Source: Chloroflexota bacterium (GTDB lineage Bacteria; Chloroflexota; Dehalococcoidia; UBA2979). From it: DNA of 64,000 bases. Positions 36,228 to 44,208 of the stretch are shown one piece after another (positions within the stretch are counted from its first letter, which is position 1; the number at the start of each line of letters is the position of its first letter). Position numbers and translations under genes: made by a program. Location of the stretch: assembly GCA_026713865.1 (NCBI GenBank), contig JAPONQ010000019.1, forward strand, positions 1-64,000, given 5' to 3'. The notes under the pieces are model-generated. The model made no database searches. It worked only from the letters and a program-made list of their open reading frames with translations, and was not told where the DNA came from.

Positions 36228-37034
36228 TCACCCGCGCATGAAGTCGAGCACGGTGCCGACCCATGCCTCGGGCTCCTCGTCGACGATGTCGTGCGTGCCC
36301 CCCTCGAGCTCGACGTAGGAGAGATCGGCGTGGGCCTCCCGCGCCCGCACGGTCGCGCGGTAGAGGTCCTCTCCCGTGTTGGTGAGCAGGAGCGTGGGCA
36401 CGGCGAGCGCCCGAAGCGCCGCCTCCAGGTCGTACTCGAAGACCGCGATGTAGCCGTACCATTCCGTCTCCCTGACCTGCAGCATCTCGATCACGCAGCG
36501 CGTCATCGCGCGCAGGTCGGTGTAGCCCCTGGTCACCCGCAGCCGGCGCTCCCACGGCTCGAGCAGGTGGCTCCCGTCCTCGCGGATCTCGGGCGCGTGC
36601 TCCGGGAGCCGGCCGAGGTAACGGGCGCGCTGGTCGGCATCGAAGTAGGGAACGCCGTTGAGGATGAGCCGCGAGACGCGCCCGGGATGCGAGCGCCCCA
36701 GCTCCAGGGCGGTGACCGCCCCGGTGTGGTGCCCGAGCACGGTGGCGCGCCGAACGCCGAGCGCGTCGAGCAGCGCGATCGCGGCCGAGGCGTAGGCTCC
36801 GGCGCTCGGACGTCCGTCGAGGGGGTCCGACATCCCGTAGCCCGGCGTGTCGGGCGCGATCACGCGAACCCCCGCCGCCTCGAGCAGCGGGTAGGCGGCC
36901 TCCCACTGCAGGCTGGAGCTCGGCGTCTGGTGCAGCAAGAGGAGGGGATCCCCCTCCCCGATTTCGCGGTAGTGCAGCTGCCCGCCGTCGAGGTCGATGT
37001 AGCCCCGCCGCGGTCCCCGCGCCGCTCGAGTCAT
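36228..37034 (-). CDS. alpha/beta-hydrolase fold protein with GHHTG elbow
   Basis: A 268-residue hydrolase-fold protein (YREIGEGDPLLLLHQTPSSS, VRVIAPDTPGYGMSDP). The nucleophile elbow, normally GxSxG, reads G-H-H-T-G with His at residue 103. The acid Asp (TNTGEDLY) and general-base His (EGGTHDIVDE) are both kept. A His at the nucleophile position is shared with the divergent neighbour at 37175, so it is a family feature and not a sequencing error. The substrate is unknown. ATG 37034 follows GGGGGAGG. Confidence 0.85.
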   Translation of the reverse strand: MTRAARGPRRGYIDLDGGQLHYREIGEGDPLLLLHQTPSSSLQWEAAYPLLEAAGVRVIAPDTPGYGMSDPLDGRPSAGAYASAAIALLDALGVRRATVLGHHTGAVTALELGRSHPGRVSRLILNGVPYFDADQRARYLGRLPEHAPEIREDGSHLLEPWERRLRVTRGYTDLRAMTRCVIEMLQVRETEWYGYIAVFEYDLEAALRALAVPTLLLTNTGEDLYRATVRAREAHADLSYVELEGGTHDIVDEEPEAWVGTVLDFMRG

Positions 37035-37071
37035 GGCCGCCTCCCCCTCACGTGCAGCTCGCGACCCGCGC

Positions 37072-37081
37072 ATCGTAGCGT
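37072..37081. promoter_or_regulatory. overlapping divergent -10 elements for the two hydrolase genes
   Basis: ATCGTAGCGT reads TACGAT on the minus strand (37072-37077) and TAGCGT on the plus strand (37076-37081). The minus gene starts at 37034 and the plus gene at 37175. Confidence 0.45.
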
Positions 37082-37174
37082 GCGGTCGCGCGCCCGGCGG
37101 CGCGCAGGTGTGGACGCGCGCGCGCGGCTCGGGCATGGTGCCGTGCGGGTGGGGCGCCCGCGGGGAGGACGATC

Positions 37175-37957
37175 ATGCCAAAGGGTTATGTCACCGGCCG
37201 CTGGGGACAGGTGCACTACCGCGCCGCGGGCGAGGACGGCCCGACCGTGGTCCTGGTCCACGAGTCGCCGCTCTCCTCCGAGGAGTACGTGCACGCGCTG
37301 CCGGAGCTCGGCCGGAGCGTGCGGGCCGTCGCCTTCGACACGCCGGGCTACGGGCAGTCCGACCCGCCCCCCGGCCCGCAGGAAATCCCGGACTACGCGG
37401 CCGCGCTGCTCGAGGCGGCGGACGCGCTGGGGCTCGACGACTTCGCCGTCGTCGGCACGCACACCGGCGCCTCGATCGCCGTCCAGATGGCGGTGCAGGC
37501 ACGTCCCGGGCGCGTCACGCACCTGGTTCTCTCCGGGATCCCGCTGATGCGCCCAGAGACCCGCGCCATGCTGCTCGCCACCTGGGCGCCGGAGACGCCC
37601 CCGCGGCCCGACGGCTCGCACTTCACCGAGGTGTGGGAGCGCTACGTCGCTCAGGGCGACCCGCCCCCCGACTTCATCACCACGCTCGCCTGCTCGCTGT
37701 TCTCGGTCTGGGAGCGCTACAACTGGGCCTACAACGCCGCCTTCCGCTACGACCCGGCGCCCGACCTCCCGTCGGTTCGCTGCCCGACGCTCTTCCTCAC
37801 GGCCGCATCCGACCTGCTGCTGCGCGCCGACGAGCGGGCGCTCCGGGCCATTCCGGACGGCCGCCTGACGGTCGTCGACGGACGCTCGCATCCGCTCCCG
37901 TGGTGCGTGCCGGAGCGCTTCGCGAGCGAGATCGCGGCCTTCGTGAGCGCCGCCTAG
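37175..37957 (+). CDS. alpha/beta-hydrolase fold protein with GTHTG elbow
   Basis: A 260-residue paralogue of the divergent gene at 36228 (VHYRAAGEDGPTVVLVHESP, VRAVAFDTPGYGQSDPPPG). The elbow is G-T-H-T-G with His96 in place of Ser; the acid (TAASDLLLRADE) and base (DGRSHPLPWCVPE) positions are kept. Cofactor-free dioxygenases and dehalogenase-like proteins also use this fold, so hydrolysis is not assured. The ATG follows GGGGAGGACGATC. The stop overlaps the LLM gene stop by CTAG. Confidence 0.85.
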   Translation: MPKGYVTGRWGQVHYRAAGEDGPTVVLVHESPLSSEEYVHALPELGRSVRAVAFDTPGYGQSDPPPGPQEIPDYAAALLEAADALGLDDFAVVGTHTGASIAVQMAVQARPGRVTHLVLSGIPLMRPETRAMLLATWAPETPPRPDGSHFTEVWERYVAQGDPPPDFITTLACSLFSVWERYNWAYNAAFRYDPAPDLPSVRCPTLFLTAASDLLLRADERALRAIPDGRLTVVDGRSHPLPWCVPERFASEIAAFVSAA

Positions 37958-39063
37958 GAGGCGACGGCGCTGCGCACCGGCGATCCGGCATCCCGCGCCT
38001 GAAGGCGCGGGATCACCTCCGCTGAGAAGCGCGCCATCGACTCGAGAACCCGGTCGTGCGCGAGGTCGCCCCAGCTGAAGGCGAGCATCACGCGGCGCCC
38101 GCCCGCCTCGCCGAGCTCGGCCAGCTTCTCGTGCGCCATCTCGGGGGTGCCGATGATGAAGGTGCGCTGGATCACGCTCGAGACGCCCTCCGCGGCCTCC
38201 GCCGCGTCCGCAGTCGTCCCCGGCGCCCGCCACGCCTCCATCGGCACCGCCATCTGGGCCGTGTTGAGCGTCTTGGCATGCGCGCGTCCCGCGTTGGCGC
38301 GCGCGGTCGCCGGATCGGCGATCGCGCGCGCCTGCTGCTCGCTGTCGGCGAGGTAGATCGACCTCGTCACGGCGCAGTGGTCGAGGATCCGGTCGATGGT
38401 CTCCTCGCCCTGGCCTGCCTCCCGCATCGCGTTCGTGAAGAAGGCGATGCGCTCACCCGCCCGTCCCAGCTCCAGGCGGGGCAGGAGGATCGGGTAGCCC
38501 CGCGCCGCCGCCCACAGCAGCGATTCGTCCGAGAGCGAGGAGAGCACGATCGGCGGGTGCGGCCGCTGGATCGGCGCGGGCCGCACGCCGTGGATGTGCA
38601 CCTGGAAGTGCTCGCCATCGAAGGGGCTGAAGTCACCGCCCCAGGTGCGCTCCATCAGCTCGATGGCCTCGAACATTCGCTCGCGCTGGCCCTCCGTGCT
38701 GGCGCCGAAGCCCGCGTACTCGAACTGGTTGAAGGAGGAGCCCCGCCCGATCCCGATGGTGAGCCGGCCGCCCAGCAGGTTGTCCAGTGCAGAGGCCTGG
38801 ATCAGGACTCGCGTCGGATGGTGGAGGGCCATCTGCAGCACGGCGAAGCCGACCCGGATGCGCGTCGTGTGCTGCGAGAGCGCCGCACCGAAGATCAGCG
38901 GGTCGCCGAAGGCGCACTCGCCGGTGAAGTTGTGCTCCGTCAGCCACGACGTGTCGAAGCCGAGCCGCTCGGCCTCGACGATCTGCTCGATCTGCTCCGT
39001 CATGACGCGGTGGTCGTCGTCCGGAGACGGCGAGTACGGTAGGTGAAGTGTATCGAACAGCAT
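37954..39063 (-). CDS. LLM-class flavin-dependent oxidoreductase
   Basis: A 369-residue member of the bacterial luciferase-like (F420 or FMN) TIM-barrel family. Landmarks are AERLGFDTSWLTEHNFTGEC, ALSQHTTRIRVGFAVLQMAL, LDNLLGGRLTIGIGRGSSFN and VRPAPIQRPHPPIVLSSLSD. It probably uses reduced flavin for a monooxygenation or oxidation of an unknown substrate. The ATG follows GGGAG. It has a paralogue at 47584, and its convergent end overlaps the hydrolase gene. An extended -10 lies about 60 bases upstream. Confidence 0.9.
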   Translation of the reverse strand: MLFDTLHLPYSPSPDDDHRVMTEQIEQIVEAERLGFDTSWLTEHNFTGECAFGDPLIFGAALSQHTTRIRVGFAVLQMALHHPTRVLIQASALDNLLGGRLTIGIGRGSSFNQFEYAGFGASTEGQRERMFEAIELMERTWGGDFSPFDGEHFQVHIHGVRPAPIQRPHPPIVLSSLSDESLLWAAARGYPILLPRLELGRAGERIAFFTNAMREAGQGEETIDRILDHCAVTRSIYLADSEQQARAIADPATARANAGRAHAKTLNTAQMAVPMEAWRAPGTTADAAEAAEGVSSVIQRTFIIGTPEMAHEKLAELGEAGGRRVMLAFSWGDLAHDRVLESMARFSAEVIPRLQARDAGSPVRSAVAS

Positions 39064-39121
39064 CGCGGCTCCCGACGTGGCGCGCGGGGGGACGGATCCC
39101 GGGCGCGTCTCGTGGCGGGGC

Positions 39122-39131
39122 TACTCTAGCA
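39122..39131. promoter_or_regulatory. overlapping divergent -10 elements (LLM gene and CoA-transferase pair 1)
   Basis: Minus strand reads TGcTAGAGT (extended -10, 39123-39131). Plus strand reads TACTCT (39122-39127). They serve the genes starting at 39063 and 39218. Confidence 0.45.
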
Positions 39132-39217
39132 CCGCCGGTCCGCCGTCCAGTACGCGGCGGGAGGGGGAACGGGGCCGTCGTGCGCCCTTCCGTGACTGCG
39201 GCCGCCGGATCCGCCGG

Positions 39218-40435
39218 GTGAGCGCCGCGCCGCCGCAGGCCCACGGCTCGCCGCCCGGGCCGCTCGCCGGGATACGCGTGCTCGAGCTCGGAGGGGGGCA
39301 GCCCGGCGCCTACGCGTGCTGGGTCCTGGCGGAGCTGGGAGCCCGGGTGATCGTGCTCGAGCGCCGGGATCCGGGCGACGGCGCCGCTCGCGCCGGCAGC
39401 GAGGACGCCGGTCGAGTCGCGCTCCATGCCGGCAAGCGCCGGCTCGCGCTCGATGTCTCCCGCGCGGAGGCTCGCGACATCGCGCTGCGCGTCGCGAGCC
39501 GCTCGGACGCGCTCGTCAGCAGCCTCGCCCCGCGCCGTGCCCGGGAGTTCGGTCTCGATCCGTCGGCCGCGTGCGAGGCGAGTCCCGCGATCGTCTACGC
39601 GCAGGCCACCGCCTCGGGCTCGCTCGGCGGGAGCGCGGAGGAGCCGATGGCCGACATCGTGGCCCAGGCGGCCGGCGGGCTGATGTGGAAGACGGGCCGG
39701 GACGGCGCGGCGCCGACGGCCGCCGGCGCTGCGCTCGGCGAGCACGGCGCGGGTGCCTACCTGCTGGCGGCCGTCCTCGGCGGCCTGGCGCAGGCGGCCC
39801 TGACCGGGCGCGGATGCGCCGTGGAGGTCTCGCTCGCAGGCTCCCAGGTCGCCCTCCAGTCGTGGGAGATCGCCGCGGAGTCCGTGCTCGGACGCGACAG
39901 CGGACGTGCGGGGCTCGGCCATCCCGAGGTGTCACCGGGGGCGATCTGGGGCACGTTCGAGGCCCGCGACGGGTGGCTGGTGCTCGGCTCGGTCGACGCC
40001 GCCCGTTTCCAGCGGCTCTGCGCGTTGATGGATCTGCCGGAGCTCGCCGCCCGCTACCCGGACGACCGGAGCCGGTCCGCCGGGATTCCGGACATCGACC
40101 GGGTGCTGCGCGCCCGCTTCGCAGCGCACGACCGCTCGCACTGGCTCCGCCTCTTCAGCGCGAACGACGTCATGGGGGCGCGCGTGAGCGACTACGACGA
40201 CGTGCTGGCGGACGAGCAGGCGTGGGCGAACGACTACCTGCGCACGCTCCCGGGTTCCGGCGGCGTGACCGTCGCGGGCTCCCCGATCCAGTTCGACGGT
40301 TCCGCCGCCGCCCCGCCGGGCGTGGGCTCGTCCGGGGACGCGGACGATCCCGCATCGCTCCTTCGGGAGCTCGGGTACGGGCCGCAGCAGGTCGCGATGC
40401 TGGAGGCGGCCGGCGTGTTAGGGGGAGGGCACTGA
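39218..40435 (+). CDS. CaiB/BaiF CoA-transferase family protein (pair 1, B-type)
   Basis: Class III CoA-transferase of 405 residues, moving CoA between organic acids through an aspartyl-CoA anhydride. N-terminus PLAGIRVLELGGGQPGAYAC; the nucleophile Asp is in MADIVAQAAGGLMWKTG; the small domain carries GHPEVSPGAIWGTFEARDGW and ANDYLRTLPGSGG. The B-type differs from its partner in the N-terminal loop (GQPGAYA instead of QQGPYAT). The GTG start lacks a good Shine-Dalgarno. Its TGA overlaps the next gene's ATG by one base (TGATG), as expected for a heteromeric enzyme. Confidence 0.88.
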   Translation: MSAAPPQAHGSPPGPLAGIRVLELGGGQPGAYACWVLAELGARVIVLERRDPGDGAARAGSEDAGRVALHAGKRRLALDVSRAEARDIALRVASRSDALVSSLAPRRAREFGLDPSAACEASPAIVYAQATASGSLGGSAEEPMADIVAQAAGGLMWKTGRDGAAPTAAGAALGEHGAGAYLLAAVLGGLAQAALTGRGCAVEVSLAGSQVALQSWEIAAESVLGRDSGRAGLGHPEVSPGAIWGTFEARDGWLVLGSVDAARFQRLCALMDLPELAARYPDDRSRSAGIPDIDRVLRARFAAHDRSHWLRLFSANDVMGARVSDYDDVLADEQAWANDYLRTLPGSGGVTVAGSPIQFDGSAAAPPGVGSSGDADDPASLLRELGYGPQQVAMLEAAGVLGGGH

Positions 40436-41601
40436 TGGCCGGGCCGCTCGCGGGCGTGCGCATCGTCGACTTCACCCTCTACCAGCAGGGTCCCTACGCG
40501 ACCGTGATGCTCGCCGACATGGGCGCCGACGTCGTGAAGGTCGAGCGCCGCGAGGGGGAGCGGACGCGGGCGTATCAGAGCTGGACGGGTGTCGCCTTCT
40601 ACACCAACAACCGCCGCAAGCGGAGCATCGCGCTCGACGCGCGAACGCCCGGAGGGCGCGAGATCGTGCTCCGCCTCGCGGCGCGCTCGCACGCCCTGGT
40701 CCACAACTTCCGACCGGGAGTCATGGAGCGCCTCGGGCTGGGCTACGGCGACGTGCGCGGGGCGAACCCGACCATCGTCTACGCCCGCGCCTCCGGCTGG
40801 GGGGCGCGTGGTCCGCGCGCCCGGCAGGCGAGCGTCGACCTGATCGCTCAGGCCGCGGGCGGGCTCATGTCCCGCACCGGTTTCGAGGGCGATCCCCCGC
40901 TTCCCCTCGGTGCGGCGGTGGCGGATCAGCTCGGCGCCATTCATCTCTGCGCCGGGATCGCGGCGGGGATCGTGCGTGCGGCCCGCAGCGGGGAGGGCAG
41001 CGAGGTCGACGTCTCGCTCTTCGGGAGCCAGATCGCCTTGCAGGGGCCCGAGATCGCGGCGCACTCCCTGGGCCGTGGCGCGGGCGCGCGCGCCGGGGCG
41101 GGCGAGGGCCTGCGCCGGACGGGCGGCGTCTCGGGCGCCTTTCCCACCTCCGACGGATGGATCGCCCTGGCCGCGGACGGGCCGGCGCTGGACCATCTGC
41201 TGGCAGCGCTCGCCGATGCCGGCGAAGGGCCGCCCCGCGCCGGCGCGTCCGGCGATCACGCCTCGCTCGATGCGTGGGTTCGCGAGCGGCTCCGGGAGAG
41301 GACGACGGCTGCGTGGTGTGAGCGGCTCGCGCCGCTCGACGGCGTCGCCGCCGGGCCCGTCCGGCGCTACGCGGAGATCCTCGCCGATCCCCGGTCGCGC
41401 GCCAACGGCTACGTCGTCGATCTGGATCACCCGGCGTGGGGTCGCCGGCCCGTCGTCGGCTCGCCGATCGTCTTCGACGAGATGCCGCTCGCGGAACCGG
41501 GGCGCGTCCCTGAGGTCGGCGAGTCGACGGAGCTGCTGCTCGAAGAGCTCGGCTACGGCTGGGACGAGATCACGGCGCTGCGGGAGTCATCGGTGATCTG
41601 A
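40435..41601 (+). CDS. CaiB/BaiF CoA-transferase family protein (pair 1, A-type)
   Basis: A 388-residue class III CoA-transferase. N-terminus PLAGVRIVDFTLYQQGPYAT; nucleophile Asp in SVDLIAQAAGGLMSRTGFEG; then YAEILADPRSRANGYVVDLD and the C-terminal LLEELGYGWDEITALRES. It closely resembles the A-type genes at 48733 and 54296, including the QQGP loop. Its one-base overlap with the B-type gene implies equal translation. Confidence 0.9.
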   Translation: MAGPLAGVRIVDFTLYQQGPYATVMLADMGADVVKVERREGERTRAYQSWTGVAFYTNNRRKRSIALDARTPGGREIVLRLAARSHALVHNFRPGVMERLGLGYGDVRGANPTIVYARASGWGARGPRARQASVDLIAQAAGGLMSRTGFEGDPPLPLGAAVADQLGAIHLCAGIAAGIVRAARSGEGSEVDVSLFGSQIALQGPEIAAHSLGRGAGARAGAGEGLRRTGGVSGAFPTSDGWIALAADGPALDHLLAALADAGEGPPRAGASGDHASLDAWVRERLRERTTAAWCERLAPLDGVAAGPVRRYAEILADPRSRANGYVVDLDHPAWGRRPVVGSPIVFDEMPLAEPGRVPEVGESTELLLEELGYGWDEITALRESSVI

Positions 41602-41644
41602 CGCCGGAGCGCGCCTCCGCGCCGCATCTCAGGGCGCTCCCGTG

Positions 41645-41650
41645 TAGTAC
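41645..41650 (+). promoter_or_regulatory. -10 element (TAGTAC) for the acyl-CoA dehydrogenase gene
   Basis: TAGTAC preceded by GTG, 45 bases before the ATG at 41695. No clear -35. Confidence 0.35.
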
Positions 41651-41694
41651 GCTCGCCCCGATCGCATGGGCGCCGGCGCCGATGGGGGAAGCCG

Positions 41695-42903
41695 ATGGAC
41701 TGGTCGGAGACGCCCGAGGAGGCTGCATTCCGGGCCCGCGTTCGGGCGACGATCGCGGAGCGGCTGCCCCCCGTCTACTCGGACGCCGAAGCACGCCTGC
41801 GCCGGCGCACCGTGCGCGTGTGGCGCGAGGACTACTTCTCCGACGATCCCGCGAGGCGGGCCGCCGCGGTGGCCTGGCGCGATACGCTCTCGGAGCTCGG
41901 CTGGACGGCTCCGGGCTTGCCCCGCGAGCGGGGCGGGGCGGGGATGACAACCGTTGAGCGGCGCATCCTCGGGGAGGAGCTCGCCTCGGCCGACGCGCCC
42001 GGACTCGGCGTGGCGAGTGTCGAAACGTTCGAGCGGTACGCGAGCGAGCGGCACCAGCGGGAGCACATCCCGCGCATCCTCGCCGGCACGGCCCTCTTCG
42101 CCGGGGGGTACTCGGAGCCGGGTTCCGGCTCTGATCTCGCGTCGCTGTCGACGCGTGCCGTGAGAGACGGAGACGACTTCATCGTCGACGGCCAGAAGAT
42201 CTGGAGCTCGGGCGCTCACGAAGCCGACTGGATGATGGTGCTGGTGCGCACCGACCCCGATGCTCCGAAGCATCGCGGCATCTCGATGCTGCTCGTCGAC
42301 CTGCACTCGCCGGGCGTCGAGATCGTCCCGCTCCCGAACATCACGTACGGGCACAGCTTCAACGAGACCTACTTCGACGGGGTGCGCGTGCCCGCGGACA
42401 ACCTGCTCGGCGCCGAGAACGAGGGCTGGCGAGTGGCGATGTCGGGCTTCGAGGCGGAGCGCTCGACCGAGTACAACGCGGACGTCTCCCGGAGGCGTCT
42501 GCGCGAACCGCTCGTCTTCGCACTCAGCGAGCAGGGCCGCCGACAGGCGCCGATGGGAGCCGCCCTCCGAGATGCCGTCGCCGACCGGGCGATCGAGATC
42601 GAGGTGGGCGCCCAGTTCACGCTGCGCATCGCCTCGCTTCATGCGCGCGGGGAGGCGCTCGGCTACGTTCCGTCGGTGGCGAAGCTTCACGGCTCGCACA
42701 CGCTGCAGCGCACCACCGAGACGACGATGCGCCTCCTGGGCCTCTACTGCCAGCTCTGGGATCCCGACGAGCCGCGCGCTCCGCTCTTTGCCGCGGTTCC
42801 CTACCACTTCCTCTACTACATCTCGGCGACCATCGGCGGCGGAACGTCCGAGATCCAGCGGAACGTGATCGCCACGCGCGGGCTGGGGCTGCCGAGGGGA
42901 TAG
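41695..42903 (+). CDS. acyl-CoA dehydrogenase family flavoprotein
   Basis: A 402-residue ACAD with the three-domain layout: N-terminal helices (SETPEEAAFRARVRATIAER), middle beta domain with FAD-contacting GGYSEPGSGSDLASLSTRAV and QKIWSSGAHEADWMMVLVRT, and the C-terminal helical domain ending TIGGGTSEIQRNVIATRGLG. The residue before GTSEIQ is Gly, where medium-chain enzymes have the catalytic Glu, so the base must lie elsewhere or the chemistry differs. It probably oxidises an acyl-CoA made by the neighbouring CoA-transferases. The ATG follows GGGGAAGCCG. Confidence 0.92.
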   Translation: MDWSETPEEAAFRARVRATIAERLPPVYSDAEARLRRRTVRVWREDYFSDDPARRAAAVAWRDTLSELGWTAPGLPRERGGAGMTTVERRILGEELASADAPGLGVASVETFERYASERHQREHIPRILAGTALFAGGYSEPGSGSDLASLSTRAVRDGDDFIVDGQKIWSSGAHEADWMMVLVRTDPDAPKHRGISMLLVDLHSPGVEIVPLPNITYGHSFNETYFDGVRVPADNLLGAENEGWRVAMSGFEAERSTEYNADVSRRRLREPLVFALSEQGRRQAPMGAALRDAVADRAIEIEVGAQFTLRIASLHARGEALGYVPSVAKLHGSHTLQRTTETTMRLLGLYCQLWDPDEPRAPLFAAVPYHFLYYISATIGGGTSEIQRNVIATRGLGLPRG

Positions 42904-43091
42904 CGGCGACGCGGCGCGACGTCCGGAACACCCGGGTCGCCGCTCGCGAACGGAGTCCGGCGGTACAGATCCTCCCGCACGCCGCGTCCGTCGAGAGATG
43001 GCGACGCGCAGGGCGCCACGCCCCCTCGCTCGGGCAGCGTGACACCTGCCCCCGCCCGGCTCGCTCCGGGCCCCGGCCCGGCCTGCGGTTC

Positions 43092-43120
43092 TCGACAGCC
43101 TACCGGGCGGCATGTACGGT
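43092..43120 (+). promoter_or_regulatory. promoter for the ABC permease gene (TCGACA - 17 - TACGGT)
   Basis: TCGACA (43092-43097) is 5 of 6 for a -35; TACGGT (43115-43120) lies exactly 17 bases on. This is the best-spaced promoter in the window. The rest of the 268-base gap (42904-43171) shows nothing else recognisable. Confidence 0.6.
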
Positions 43121-43171
43121 CACCCCGCCACGCGCTCGACGCCCGCGGCCCCCGCTGGCGAGGGAGGCCTA

Positions 43172-44089
43172 GTGGACACCGGGTATATCGCGCGTCGCGC
43201 CCTGCAGTTCGCCGTGGTGTTGTGGCTCCTCGTCACCATTCTCTTCATCATCCCGCGGCTCCAGGGCGACCCGATCCTGCTGCTGACCGAGGGCGACATC
43301 GAGCCCGCGGAGATAGAGAAGCTCCGCGTGGCGTACGGGCTCGACCGGCCGGTCACCGTCCAGTACCTGGACTACCTGGGCGGGCTCGCCACCGGTGACT
43401 TCGGCACCTCCATCAAGACCAGCCAGGAGGTCTCCGATCTCATCATCCAGCGCATCCAGCGCACGCTGCCGCTCGTCATCCCCGCCAAGATCCTGGCGCT
43501 GGTCGTGGCGATCCCGCTCGGGACCATCGCCGCCGTCAGGCGGGGCTGGCTCGATACCTTCGCCGTGTGGATGTCCCTGCTCTTCCAGTCGGTCCCCAAC
43601 TTCTTCGTCGCGATCCTGCTGATCTTGCTCTTCGGCGTGAAGCTCCACTGGCTGCCCACGTTCGGTAGCGGAGGGCTCGATCACCACATCCTGCCGGTGG
43701 CGGTGCTCGCCTCCTACCCGATCGCCCGCTACACGCGGCTGATGCGCGCCCAGGTCTCAGACGCCATGCACTCCGACTACGTCCGCACGGCTCGCGCCAA
43801 GGGTCTGGCCGAGGTCGTGATGGTGCGGCGGCACGTGATGCGGAACGCCCTGCTCCCGATCGTCACGCTGATCGGGCTCGACTTCGGCACGCTGATCGGC
43901 GGCACCATCATCATCGAGAACGTCTTCAGCTGGCCCGGGTTCGGCACGCTCACGCTCGACGCGGTCCTGCGCAAGGACTACCCGGTGATCCAGGGGGCGG
44001 GGCTGACCATCGGCTTCCTCGTGCTGACGGGCAGCCTGCTGGCGGATATCGCCTACGGGTATATCGACCCCCGCATCCGCCGCCGCTGA
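43172..44089 (+). CDS. peptide/nickel-type ABC transporter permease, DppB-like
   Basis: A 305-residue inner-membrane permease. It has an N-terminal helix (LQFAVVLWLLVTILFIIPRL), the DppB signature region (LRVAYGLDRPVTVQYLDYLG) and the EAA loop that contacts the ATPase (DYVRTARAKGLAEVVMVRRH, then VMRNALLPIV). The GTG start follows GAGGGAGGCCTA. A substrate-binding protein follows, but no DppC-type permease and no ATPase gene is present, so this cassette is incomplete. Confidence 0.93.
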   Translation: MDTGYIARRALQFAVVLWLLVTILFIIPRLQGDPILLLTEGDIEPAEIEKLRVAYGLDRPVTVQYLDYLGGLATGDFGTSIKTSQEVSDLIIQRIQRTLPLVIPAKILALVVAIPLGTIAAVRRGWLDTFAVWMSLLFQSVPNFFVAILLILLFGVKLHWLPTFGSGGLDHHILPVAVLASYPIARYTRLMRAQVSDAMHSDYVRTARAKGLAEVVMVRRHVMRNALLPIVTLIGLDFGTLIGGTIIIENVFSWPGFGTLTLDAVLRKDYPVIQGAGLTIGFLVLTGSLLADIAYGYIDPRIRRR

Positions 44090-44143
44090 GCGAGGTGCGC
44101 GGCCGGCGGCCCGGCGCTGTCGCCATGATCCTGACGAAAGCGT

Positions 44144-44149
44144 TAGACT
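44144..44149 (+). promoter_or_regulatory. -10 element (TAGACT) for the substrate-binding protein gene
   Basis: TAGACT in GTTAGACTGCG, 59 bases (hexamer end) before the ATG. It could let the binding protein be made in excess of the permease. Confidence 0.4.
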
Positions 44150-44208
44150 GCGCGCGCTGGCCATGAGCATTCGATCGCTCGGTAGTTCAGAGGGGAAGGA
44201 CGAACTGT

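Noticed and set aside
42904-43111. Hidden gene in the gap before the ABC permease
   Set aside because: No ORF with a Shine-Dalgarno or recognisable motif; only the promoter at 43092-43120 is seen.
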